Below, in pieces: positions 1 to 7,746 of a stretch of 64,000 bases of DNA (position 1 is its first letter; each line of letters opens with the position of its first letter). Source of the DNA: Bog-473 sp963781955. GTDB lineage: Bacteria; Actinomycetota; Acidimicrobiia; Acidimicrobiales; RAAP-2. The position numbers and the translations under genes were made by a program. The stretch spans positions 1,302,001-1,366,000 of the forward strand of contig CAWAHU010000001.1 of NCBI GenBank assembly GCA_963781955.1, in the 5' to 3' direction. The notes under the pieces are model-generated. The model had not been told where the DNA came from. It made no database searches and saw nothing but the letters and a program-made list of their open reading frames with translations.

Positions 1-972
1 GCAGACACCACGCCCGTCGTAGCTCGATCCGGCCGACGTGCCCTGGTGACGCGTGATGAGCTGGGCCGCAACGACCGATGCCTGCCCTTCGGAGAAGACG
101 CCCGCTTTCGGGGTGCCGACGCTGGTGACGTCGCCGATGGCATACACGTCGGGGAACTGCGTCTCCAATGTGAACGGGTCCACGGGCACCCACCCGTCAA
201 CTGTCATGCCAGACGCCTCGACCACCGGGGGGACGTGGTGACGCGGGACACCGAGGAAGAGGTCGAAGGGCATCCCTGTGCCGTCGGAGAATTCGGCCAA
301 CTTCCGAACAGGATCGATCCGTTCCACGAGTCTCTCGGGATGCCACGAGATGTCGCGTTCGGCGAACGCCGCCAACAACGCTTCCGAGGCGGCCGGTGAC
401 GGGGGTATGGGGGTGCCGAACGGCATCACGAGCGCGATCGTCGAGTTGGCGCGGATCCCGCGATCAGTCAGGAAGTCGTGCATGAGTAGTGCCGTCTCGC
501 TCGGCGCCGGCGGGCACTTGAACGGGGTGGAGGTCACGCCGATGACGACACGGCCCCCTTGGAACTGGGCAAGGACATCGCGGATCGCGAAGGCGCCCTC
601 TGGGGTGTAGAACTCGTGTCCGCCCTGGACGAGGCCAGGCGTGGCCAAGGGGTCCAGGTCGGCACCGAGTGCGACCACCAAGACGTCACCCTCGAACGTG
701 CCTGAGCCGGTTTCAACCCGCTTCGTGTCGGGGTCGATCGAACGGATTTCGGTCTGGACGAACCGGACGCCGGGCTTGACCATGTCTCGATAGTGGTGGA
801 TGACCTCATGGGGTCGCCGCCTCCCGAACATCACGTCGAGCTTGGAGAACCCGAAGATGAAGCCGTCGGACCGGTCGATCAGCAGGACCTCGACGTCGTC
901 TCCCAGATGCTCCGAGAGCGTGGCTGAGAGCTCGAGCCCACCGAAGCCAGCGCCGAGCACGAGGACGCGCAC
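1..972 (-). CDS. NAD(P)/FAD-dependent oxidoreductase (SQR/NDH-2-like), 3' end cut by window edge
   Basis: This is a pyridine-nucleotide-disulfide-type flavoprotein. The N-terminus VRVLVLGAGFGGLE is the FAD-binding Rossmann motif GxGxxG. The second half has VYAIGDV, the usual C-terminal FAD contact, followed by KAGVFSEGQA. A cysteine in the segment FKCPPAPSE is placed like the redox cysteine of sulfide:quinone oxidoreductases and flavocytochrome c sulfide dehydrogenases, so sulfide or quinone chemistry is possible but unproven. The GTG at 970-972 is the only start in frame with the Rossmann motif; a nearby ATG at 981-983 is in another frame. 324 codons are visible and the C-terminus lies outside the window. 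Confidence 0.85.
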   Translation of the reverse strand, partial: MRVLVLGAGFGGLELSATLSEHLGDDVEVLLIDRSDGFIFGFSKLDVMFGRRRPHEVIHHYRDMVKPGVRFVQTEIRSIDPDTKRVETGSGTFEGDVLVVALGADLDPLATPGLVQGGHEFYTPEGAFAIRDVLAQFQGGRVVIGVTSTPFKCPPAPSETALLMHDFLTDRGIRANSTIALVMPFGTPIPPSPAASEALLAAFAERDISWHPERLVERIDPVRKLAEFSDGTGMPFDLFLGVPRHHVPPVVEASGMTVDGWVPVDPFTLETQFPDVYAIGDVTSVGTPKAGVFSEGQASVVAAQLITRHQGTSAGSSYDGRGVC

Positions 973-1165
973 CGCTCAACCATAGCGAACGCTCGCCCGG
1001 GCCCGTGGCCCCCTCCAAACGGCCGCCCCGCCTGGCGTGCCCCGTCCTTTCCGCTGGCGTCGCCCCTGGCACTCCCTCCCGAGTCCTGCGAGTGACGGCC
1101 AACCCCGTGATCGGCGGCTGACAATTTGAAGTCTGACGGCATGCTGATGACGGCATACTGGTGGC

Positions 1166-1636
1166 ATGGAAACGTTGCGTCACTCCGGCTCAATCGTCGT
1201 CGACTGCTCGCCTGAGGAACTCTACGACTTGGTCGCGGACGTGACCCGCATGGGCGAGTGGAGCCCGGTTTGTAGGGCGTGTTGGTGGGATGAAGGCGAC
1301 GAACCGAGCGTTGGTGCCATGTTCACCGGGAGGAACGAGCTGCCGGAGCGAACGTGGGAGACGCGCTCGGAGATCGTCGTGGCCGACCGTGGTCGCGAGT
1401 TCGCGTGGGTTGTGGCCGAACCGCCAACTCGCGCTCGTTTGGGGCTAATCGTTCACCGCCGTCGACGGCGGGACTGAGATCACCCGAAACATGGGAGCTG
1501 CCCCCCGAGGGCTCGGCCTTCTTCGAGACGGTGTTCGGGTGCGAATGCGGCGAAGGAGATCGACGTGCGCCGCGACGCGGCGAAGCAGGGCATCGAGGTG
1601 ACGCTGGCTGCCATCAAAACTGCAGTTGAGACCTGA
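1166..1636 (+). pseudogene. SRPBCC (polyketide cyclase/START-like) family protein, broken by three +1 shifts
   Basis: The intact first part (ATG at 1166) reads SGSIVVDCSPEELYDLVADV and MGEWSPVC, typical of small ligand-binding SRPBCC proteins. The frame is then lost. FTAVDGGTEIT continues one frame on from about 1452, ETWELPPEGSAFFETVFG in the next frame from about 1491, and NAAKEIDVRRDAAKQGIE back in the original frame from about 1541 to a TGA at 1634. Removing one T near 1440, one C near 1486 and one T near 1540 restores the protein apart from one TAA where a Tyr codon is expected. About 156 codons is the usual family length. The cause is either real decay or sequencing error. Confidence 0.75.
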
Positions 1637-1888
1637 CGTCGCAGCCCGGTCCGGCGACGCTCGTGCTCGGATCGGTCGAGGCGCAAGGCGGGCGGGCCGA
1701 GCAGGCAGGGGCGTGAACGTGACCAAAGCGGTCCAGAGCACGACCCGCACCCTGGTGTACGGCCCTCCCACCCCGCCTCCTATCACCACTTGGTGAAGGT
1801 CGGCGGTAACTTGGCCTCGGTCTCGGCCAGGTGCCTTCGAATGCCCGATAATCTGCGTCCATGAGGGTCGCCCGAATGAGGAGAGCAG

Positions 1889-2284
1889 TTGTCTGACGCA
1901 CCGAGCCACGAGTACACGCAGGGCTTGTATGGCTGGATCACCCACACGGATATCGCCAGTACCGATCCTGCTGCGACTCGCGACTGGTGCGCAGCGGTCC
2001 TCGGATGGACTTTCCAAGTTCCATTTGCAACGCCAGCGGGAGACTTGCACCTGTTCGCGTACTCCGAAGCCGGCGGGGGCGGCATCCGAGGGGTTGCACC
2101 CGGGGAGGCGCCAGGGTCAACGCCGACCGTCCATGTTGAGGACACCCAGGCTGCCTACGACGCGGCACTTGCTGGTGGAGCCGAAGCCGTTCGCCCACCG
2201 ACCAAGGTCATGGACGGGGTCTGCGTCGCGATGGTGCGCGCGCCCGGCGGTGTGTTGATCGGCCTGTCGGGACCAACCGCGTAG
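1889..2284 (+). CDS. VOC (glyoxalase/bleomycin-resistance) family protein
   Basis: A 131-residue single-domain VOC protein. It opens with GWITHTDIASTDPAATRDWC, where the His is the likely first metal ligand, then has WTFQVP and the second-module pattern VHVEDTQAAYDAALAGGAE ending in GGVLIGL. Such domains bind a divalent metal and act in glyoxalase, dioxygenase or antibiotic-binding roles; the substrate here cannot be told. The start is TTG at 1889, chosen because AGGAG lies about 7 bases upstream and because the domain begins almost at once. It stands alone, with no obvious operon partner. Confidence 0.8.
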   Translation: MSDAPSHEYTQGLYGWITHTDIASTDPAATRDWCAAVLGWTFQVPFATPAGDLHLFAYSEAGGGGIRGVAPGEAPGSTPTVHVEDTQAAYDAALAGGAEAVRPPTKVMDGVCVAMVRAPGGVLIGLSGPTA

Positions 2285-2566
2285 GCGCCGTGTTCTCTGC
2301 GAAGTGCCGGGGTGAACGACCGCTGCACCGCGTGACGAACTGCCCCAACGTCACGGCGAGCTCCTATCACTTGTCAACCCCTCGTCGGGGGCTCGGGAGT
2401 GAAAACAGCGGACACGACATTGATCAGTCACTCGTGATGAGGACAAGCTCCTATTAGGTCACGCGTTTTCGAGAACGTCTGCCCGGGCTGAGGGTCGGCG
2501 AGTCGCTGGCGAGTCAGCTCCGAGGAGCGACAGTACGGGGGAAAGCCAAACCCCCAGCCCGAGGAC

Positions 2567-3616
2567 TTAGCCGCGAGGGAGGTAGCGATAGACCTCGCGG
2601 GCGACGTAGCGCTTCAAGATGCCGATGACCTCGGCCTTGGTCTTGCCCTCCTTGACCCGGCGCTCGAAGTAGAGCTGGGTCTCGGGGTCGTGTGCGATGC
2701 GGACCATGACGATGCGCCACAACGCGCTGTTGGCCTGGCGGTCACCACCATCGTGGGCCTTGACCTTGCCGTTGGTCTTGCCGGAACCCTTGGGGACGGG
2801 TGCCACCCCGCACAGGTGGGCCCAGGCACCTTCCGAATGCAACCGGTCGGGGTTGTCGCCGGCCGCCATGACGAGTGCCGCTGCGGTGTCGGGTCCGACG
2901 CCGAAGACGTCGAGGAGCTCGGGCACTGTGGCCACGAGGAGGGCTTCGATCCGCTCGTCGAGTTCGGCCAGTTCACGGTCGAGTCCTTCGATGCGATGGG
3001 CCAGCGAGGACAGCGAGGTCTTGGTGGCCGCGGTCACCGGGTCCGGAGATCGCGACGGACGCAGCCTGGCACCTTCGGCGACGAGGGCCGGGACGCTGAG
3101 GCCCTTCATGCGGCAACGGAGCTGTTCTGGAGCGGTGTAGCCGAGGTGGCGCATCTGGATGAGGGCCTTGGTCCGTGCTTGGCGAGCTGAGCGCTTGGCC
3201 ACGACGAGGACCCGGATGGCCTCGACCGCACCGTCGCGTGACTTGGGGCTGCCCTTCGCTCGACCACTGAGGGCGGCCCGGGCCGCTTCGACGGCGTCGA
3301 GAGGATCGGACTTGCCGCTGCGCCGGCGCTCCTCTCGGTTGGGCCGGTCCACTTCGATGACTTCGACACCCGCCCGGCGCAGGAAGCGGGTCAGCCCCGA
3401 GCCATAGGAACCCGTGCCCTCGATGCCGATCTTGGTCACGTCGCCGAACGTCTCGAGCCAGGCCAGCAGCGCCTTGTAGCCGGCCGAGTTGGTCTCGAAG
3501 CGCTCCGTGCCGAGCAAGCCGCCCAGCGGGTCGAGCGCGGCTGCCACATGGACGTCGAGGTGGGTGTCGACACCACCAGTCACACCACGCGCAGCTTCTA
3601 CGATGGTCATGGTCAT
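2567..3616 (-). CDS. IS110-family transposase (DEDD recombinase)
   Basis: A 349-residue transposase. The N-terminal RuvC-like DEDD domain shows GVDTHLDVHVAA (first Asp), GIEGTGSYG (Glu) and KSDPLDAVEAAR (last two Asp). The C-terminal IS116/IS110/IS902 domain shows GVGPDTAAALVMAAGD and GVAPVPKGSGKTNGK, where the Ser of GSG is the expected nucleophile. Length is normal and the frame is intact, so the enzyme may be active. Two starts are possible: ATG at 3614-3616, directly against AAGGG, or ATG at 3608-3610 with better spacing. Both the ribosome site and the first ATG lie inside a hairpin (3614-3642). Confidence 0.93.
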   Translation of the reverse strand: MTMTIVEAARGVTGGVDTHLDVHVAAALDPLGGLLGTERFETNSAGYKALLAWLETFGDVTKIGIEGTGSYGSGLTRFLRRAGVEVIEVDRPNREERRRSGKSDPLDAVEAARAALSGRAKGSPKSRDGAVEAIRVLVVAKRSARQARTKALIQMRHLGYTAPEQLRCRMKGLSVPALVAEGARLRPSRSPDPVTAATKTSLSSLAHRIEGLDRELAELDERIEALLVATVPELLDVFGVGPDTAAALVMAAGDNPDRLHSEGAWAHLCGVAPVPKGSGKTNGKVKAHDGGDRQANSALWRIVMVRIAHDPETQLYFERRVKEGKTKAEVIGILKRYVAREVYRYLPRG

Positions 3617-3642
3617 CCCTTCTCTCAAGGTGTTGAGGGATG
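3614..3642 (-). promoter_or_regulatory. Hairpin enclosing transposase RBS and start codon
   Basis: On the transcribed strand the segment CATCC-CTCAA-CACC-TTGAG-AGAAG-GGATG folds into two stacked five-base stems separated by an AGAAG bulge, with a four-base loop. The 3' arm GGATG includes the first ATG of the transposase and part of its Shine-Dalgarno sequence. Closing this stem would hide the start and limit transposase translation, a common safeguard in insertion sequences. This is seen in the sequence; the effect is inferred. Confidence 0.5.
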
Positions 3643-3988
3643 GCACGGCCGTTCCGGATCGGAGCGACGGGCGGTCCAGGTTGTTGCTGCAACCCGGACC
3701 AATCACCCCAACTTCGAGACGGGACGTGCCGTCTTTCAATGTGCGGCTGGAAGGTTCCGGTCGACGACGTCTTGCAACGTCACGGGACTCCAAGTCAGAC
3801 CGAACCCGCCAGCACTCCCGAAGCTATTGAGGACCAGCAATCAAGCGGTGGACCCTCAGAGAAGTATCAATGTACGGGGGCAGGTCGGATCGGACAGAGG
3901 CGAGGACGGACACGGGCCTGAGCGAGGCTCAAGCGGTTCGAGAACTGGCCCTGGGGCCGCACGCGGCTTCATCGTCAAGTGCGTAAGA
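3643..3988 (-). other. Noncoding end of the IS110 element, possible bridge-RNA region
   Basis: About 350 bases upstream of the transposase with no convincing gene. A hairpin at 3674-3699 has stems GTCC and GGTTG, a single internal mismatch and a TTGCTG loop. IS110 elements transcribe a structured bridge RNA from a noncoding end that guides recombination, so this is the natural place to look for one. No target or donor loop could be assigned by eye. Confidence 0.35.
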
Positions 3989-4339
3989 ATGCCCGCAATG
4001 GCGTTTGGTCAGCAGTCAGGTCCACCGGCCTCGGCCAAGCAGGTACGAGAGCTGTTGGACCTCCTCAAGGGAGCCGGACATTCCGACTTCCGCGATGCAC
4101 GGGGCCCAATGGGCTTCACCCAGCGTCAGGCCGGCGGAAAGTTCACACGCGACGAAGCGGCGGCGTTCATCGCTCAGCTACTGGATGCAGAGTCTGACGG
4201 GAGTCGTGCCACTGCTGTGCCAAAGTGGCGGCAATCCGCCCAAGAGCAGATGTTGAGCTCTCTGCCTTCCGAACAGCTCGCTGGTGAGCTTCGTCGTCGC
4301 GGATGGACCGCCATCGAGCCCTTGAGCCCTAAGCCCTAG
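3989..4339 (+). CDS. Small conserved hypothetical protein
   Basis: A 116-residue soluble protein. The centre reads KQVRELLDLLKGAGHSDF and GFTQRQAGGKFTRDEAAAFI, a compact helical pattern that looks conserved rather than random, and the C-terminus has LAGELRRRGWTAIEPL. I do not recognise a characterised family. ATG at 3989 is chosen because the conserved-looking part follows closely; ATG at 3998 is equally possible. The open frame runs further upstream into the IS110 noncoding end but has no protein-like character there. It has no membrane segment or signal peptide. Confidence 0.6.
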   Translation: MPAMAFGQQSGPPASAKQVRELLDLLKGAGHSDFRDARGPMGFTQRQAGGKFTRDEAAAFIAQLLDAESDGSRATAVPKWRQSAQEQMLSSLPSEQLAGELRRRGWTAIEPLSPKP

Positions 4340-4533
4340 AGCCGGCGTACTGGCACCCTTCGGATAGCCGATACGTGGCATGTGCCATCTTGTGTCCGAG
4401 TCAATGATGTGCCGCCGAGTGTCTCGGAGGCTGACGCCGGCACTCCTCGGCGCGAGCGTGCGCAATGCCCTTCGGCCCAGGCCGGCGAAAGGGGCAGCCC
4501 GCGGCTTGCTCTGTCCCGGACCGATGGTTCAGT

Positions 4534-4956
4534 TCACGACTCGAGGAGTTCGAGGAGCCATCCCGGCCCGACGACGTGGGCTCCGAGGGCCTCTGCCCGC
4601 TGCCGCAACTCGCGATCCGCCGTGACGAGCGTGATCACCTGATCAGAGGCGTTCGAGGCGACGTCAATGAGCATGTCGTCACCGCTGCCAGCAGCGTGGA
4701 GGACAGTGACGCCGTCGGCGACGCCGGCCTGGACGCCCTGCCGAGCCTGGCCTTCCAGAATCACGACGACAGGTTGGGCGACCCGTCCCGAGTCAGCGGC
4801 CGCGCGCACCTGGTCCACGAACGCTCGGGCGGCCCCAGCTCGGTCCCGCCACCAGCCAGTCGGACGAGACCCGACCACATTTGCTGCATCAATGAGAAGC
4901 ACTGCTCCAGTCTGACCGTTGTGCGGTGCCGTGCCCCCGTCACGGCAAGCCCCCAC
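4534..4956 (-). CDS. NYN/PIN-like domain protein (YacP-like)
   Basis: The domain begins VLLIDAANVVGSRPTGWWRD, with an acidic residue at the end of the first strand as in PIN/NYN ribonucleases. It continues VVVILEGQAR, GSGDDMLIDVA (paired Asp) and VTLVTADRELRQRAEALGA, then GPGWLLELLE. These match the acidic positions of YacP/NYN folds, which cleave RNA. Actinobacterial relatives are often mislabelled as pyrophosphohydrolases. The start is uncertain: the first 17 codons before the domain look unstructured, and a GTG at the VLLIDAAN segment could be the true start. Its role is inferred from fold only. Confidence 0.7.
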   Translation of the reverse strand: MGACRDGGTAPHNGQTGAVLLIDAANVVGSRPTGWWRDRAGAARAFVDQVRAAADSGRVAQPVVVILEGQARQGVQAGVADGVTVLHAAGSGDDMLIDVASNASDQVITLVTADRELRQRAEALGAHVVGPGWLLELLES

Positions 4957-5017
4957 CAGGTGAGCGGGGACACCCCGTTCCGAACCCTTTTGGGAGGATC
5001 TGCGTCATAGTTGCACG

Positions 5018-5893
5018 GTGAGTTTCACGTTTCGTCGCGTGACCAGTCTTGGGTTCGCCCTCTTCATCTCGACCACGACGCTCGCACCGCAGGAATCCGG
5101 TGCAGCCGCTCCAGCGAGCGAGCCGAGGGTCGGCGCAATGCTCGACCGCGCCCTTCACGCATGGTCGGGCTTCCCGGTCGGGTCGTCGCCTCGCCCCCTT
5201 CTCTTACTCGAGGGGTACGTGTTGAACCCCGAGGGCGGATTCCGAGACGACGCTAGCAAGGGCGCATTCGACAACGGGGAGGTCATTGCGCCTTCGACTT
5301 GGCCGGAAGCTCCTCGCTCGTCGATGGGATTGCCGATTATCAGCGCCGCCGCCGCCTTCAAGAGGTTGACCACTCCGACAACGAACACCGTGGGCTCGCC
5401 CCCACCGCTCGGAACCACCGGCGTCCAGCTGGGATCAGGTCTCTTCCTCACGGATCGAGGATGGCGGGAGCTCCCGGCGTGGCTCTACTCGCTCTCGGGA
5501 GTCGAGAACCCGGCGACGGTTCTCGCCGCAGCGCCTTCGGTCATCTATTCAGCGCCGGTTACGACGGGTGGTGTCTCCGCTGCGCAGTTGTCGGTGAAGA
5601 TTGGCGCACGTGGTCGGCTACTCGTCGCGAACTTCGCTGGCGCCCATTCCGGTACTGGGCCCTGCACCGCCGACTACTCGCTCTCTGTCAAGGAGTCCAA
5701 GCAGGCGACCGCTGTCGCAGTGATCGGGCACGTGCACGCCGGAGGCTCCGTGGCTTGCACGTTGGTTGGCTACCCGAGGCATGCGTCCGCGACGCTGAAG
5801 GCTCCGCTGGGGGCGCGGGTCGTCGTTGATGCCCGGACCGACGGTGCCGTGTCCGTTACACCTGCACCGTCCGACAAGGCCGGTCATTCCTGA
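5018..5893 (+). CDS. Secreted protein of unknown function
   Basis: 291 residues from a GTG at 5018. The N-terminus has basic residues (FRRV), a hydrophobic stretch (TSLGFALFISTTTLAP) and an Ala-rich region ending near AAAPAS, consistent with a Sec signal peptide. The mature part has no recognised domain, catalytic motif or repeat. There are two cysteines in the C-terminal third (GPCTADYSLSV and VACTLVGYP), which could form a disulfide after export. It is divergent from the NYN gene, and the 61 bases between them must hold both starts. No function can be assigned. Confidence 0.65.
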   Translation: MSFTFRRVTSLGFALFISTTTLAPQESGAAAPASEPRVGAMLDRALHAWSGFPVGSSPRPLLLLEGYVLNPEGGFRDDASKGAFDNGEVIAPSTWPEAPRSSMGLPIISAAAAFKRLTTPTTNTVGSPPPLGTTGVQLGSGLFLTDRGWRELPAWLYSLSGVENPATVLAAAPSVIYSAPVTTGGVSAAQLSVKIGARGRLLVANFAGAHSGTGPCTADYSLSVKESKQATAVAVIGHVHAGGSVACTLVGYPRHASATLKAPLGARVVVDARTDGAVSVTPAPSDKAGHS

Positions 5894-6030
5894 TCCCGGT
5901 CCAACGGGACATGGGCACCTTTGCCCAACATCCCGACAAGGTCGGTCTGGGCTCGACTCACCCGTCGACACCTCGCCAGCCCAATCACGAACGGCTGATC
6001 GATCCAGCCAGAAAGGGGAGTGCGGCTGTC

Positions 6031-6207
6031 GTGACGGCGGCCACTACCACTGTAGTGCCCATAACTCTACTTATAGGCGTTACTGGCTGGATCTTCTCGT
6101 ACCGACGTGGTGCGTTGGTCCCGCGTTGCCCCGCGGAGCGTGATCGATGTGACCCCGGCACCGACTTCGGCGGTTGTCTCACGAAACCGCGCCCTGCATG
6201 GCTTTAG
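6031..6207 (+). CDS. Possible small single-pass membrane protein
   Basis: 58 codons from GTG at 6031, preceded by AAAGGGGAG at a workable distance. The segment TTTVVPITLLIGVTGWIF is hydrophobic enough for one membrane helix and is followed by the basic SYRRGALVPR. The C-terminal half, with Cys at PRCPAERDRC and GGCL, has no recognised pattern. It lies in a 400-base region without other strong genes, so it is a candidate only. Confidence 0.35.
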   Translation: MTAATTTVVPITLLIGVTGWIFSYRRGALVPRCPAERDRCDPGTDFGGCLTKPRPAWL

Positions 6208-6306
6208 TCGATATGTCCGCTGGTTGTGAAACCGGGGTCCGAAGGGCCCTACTCAGCGCCGCGGTGTGCGATCAGGATGCCATTGCTGAGGCAGGGAGAT
6301 TGGGCT

Positions 6307-6465
6307 ATGAGGAACACGCAGACATGTCGCGTTTGCCCGAACTGCGGCGCGGTGGGGAAGGCCGAACGATCCGTGTGCGATCAATGCGGGCAGCTCACCG
6401 TCCTAAGGGTCACTCGGGCTATCGAGCGCGCCGGGCGGAGCAGCCATTCGGGGTCCGACTCGTAG
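6307..6465 (+). CDS. Possible small zinc-ribbon protein
   Basis: 52 codons from ATG at 6307. The pattern CPNCG-x8-CDQCG is a textbook two-knuckle zinc ribbon, preceded by TCRV. The C-terminal 20 residues are basic and Ser-rich and look disordered. The ribosome site is poor (GAGATTGGGCT), which keeps confidence low. The four well-spaced cysteines are unlikely by chance. Confidence 0.45.
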   Translation: MRNTQTCRVCPNCGAVGKAERSVCDQCGQLTVLRVTRAIERAGRSSHSGSDS

Positions 6466-6598
6466 CGCTTTCGTGAGCAACCTTTGACGCCCGCAGGTGC
6501 CCACGGACCCGAGCCATCTCGGCCCTGAACCAGCCCCGATGGTGTCCCCGTGGCGCCGAGTCATGCCACCGTCCCGACACCAAGGCCATGGAAGGTGA

Positions 6599-6832
6599 TC
6601 AAGCGCGGTTCGTAACCCTAAGCTAGAGCGAGCTGAGTCCATTGCTGCGATCGGTGTCCTGAATGCCGTCGATCTCGTGGCACGGGATGGGAGCAAGTCA
6701 GTTGCCATCGTGGCTGACGTTGAAGATCCCGAAGCAATGATGGCGGACCTTGCCTCACCGCCAGGTGAAGTAGGCGCCGCCATGGAGCGGCATGGGGTGC
6801 TCACGCCGCTGACGATCTACATCGAGAAGTAG
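6599..6832 (+). pseudogene. Fragment of a small conserved protein (5' end missing)
   Basis: The frame ending at the TAG 6830-6832 reads VAIVADVEDPEAMMADLA, then GAAMERHGVLTPLTIYIEK. This has the look of the C-terminal half of a ferredoxin-like (ABM/EthD-type) small protein, with a beta strand, a helix and a final strand. No ATG, GTG or TTG occurs in frame between the upstream stop near 6596 and a GTG at 6677, so the 5' part seems lost. The GTG at 6677 could give a 51-residue product. Confidence 0.35.
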
Positions 6833-7006
6833 GCAACGCGGGGTCACCGGCGTCCTGCGATCAGAAACACGGGGGCGTTCCAGACCAGGCTCTTCACCTC
6901 AGACGAGAGAAACCGGCGACCCTCCCTCGCCCCGCGGGATGTTTGAAGTCCTGGCGGTGCACTGATGCCCGACGTCCCGTTACTGGACCCCGGTCCGTTC
7001 CTTCGG

Positions 7007-7558
7007 TCACAGGCGTTCGCGCCAGCGAGCATTTGCCTCGTCGAAGAGCCGCTGCGTGCGTTCGAGATCGCGTGGGCGCTCCTCGTAGGTCTCGGGGTCC
7101 CATTCCGAACGCTCAACCGAGAAGAAATCGCCTCCGTACACATGCAGGGCCACTGCGAAGTTCCTGCGTGAATTGGCGACCGAGTGGATCACGTCGTCCC
7201 CGAGGACGAGAACTTCGCCAGCCGGCAACTCCCGACCACCAGCTCGTTCGAGACCACCCGGGGTTCGGTGGAAGAAGGCATTGTCCTCCTGGCCGCCATA
7301 CATGCCGATGACGGCCCACATCCGATGTTCGTGGGGGTACAGGGTCATGCCCGGTGTCCACGCCACGTGGAGCACGGTGAGATCAGGGGCATGGTGCAGC
7401 GTGGAGATTCCACCTCGATTGACTGGACCGAGCGCACGCTCGAGTTCGCTGGCGTCGGCGACGAGCCTGGCCAGGACGTCTCGGATGGCCAGGAAGGGCG
7501 TGTGTTCGCTCAGCGCCTCTTGACAGCGTGCCACGACCTCTTCGACATCCAGGGCCAT
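7007..7558 (-). CDS. Cupin protein, cysteine-dioxygenase-like
   Basis: 183 residues. The core TLYPHEHRMWAVIGMYGGQE gives the HxH of cupin motif 1, and GDDVIHSVANS with ALHVYGGDF gives motif 2 histidines. This layout matches the cysteine dioxygenase-like branch of metal-binding cupins (non-heme iron thiol dioxygenases). The true substrate cannot be read from sequence. Start ATG at 7558. The gene stands alone, 188 bases from the 3' end of the P450. Confidence 0.75.
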   Translation of the reverse strand: MALDVEEVVARCQEALSEHTPFLAIRDVLARLVADASELERALGPVNRGGISTLHHAPDLTVLHVAWTPGMTLYPHEHRMWAVIGMYGGQEDNAFFHRTPGGLERAGGRELPAGEVLVLGDDVIHSVANSRRNFAVALHVYGGDFFSVERSEWDPETYEERPRDLERTQRLFDEANARWRERL

Positions 7559-7746
7559 CCCGACAGGTTAGGACCGTTGTCCGGTCCCGGCCTTCGGACC
7601 TCGCTCCGGACCCGGCGAATCCTCCGGACCCAGGGAACATCGACATGCTGCAGCTACGCCGGCCCGATCGTCGCCCAACCCAGGCGAAGGGCAGATCCAA
7701 GCAGGCGGCTGTGCACCGTACGGACATACGGCCGCCTCCGGGCCGG

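Larger units (their letters stand above)
2567..3720 (-). mobile_element. IS110-family insertion sequence (ends not resolved)
   Basis: The element is defined by its intact DEDD transposase. IS110 elements usually lack obvious terminal inverted repeats and make little or no target duplication, and neither is visible here, so the true ends cannot be placed by eye. The span given covers the gene and the first ~100 bases upstream, which hold two hairpins. The real element probably extends further on the upstream side (towards ~3.9 kb), where IS110 group members carry a noncoding end. It sits between a VOC gene and a small conserved hypothetical. Confidence 0.6.

Noticed and set aside
2285..2566. 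Terminal inverted repeats or target duplication for the IS110 element
   Set aside because: None could be found on either side; this is normal for the family and gives no boundary.
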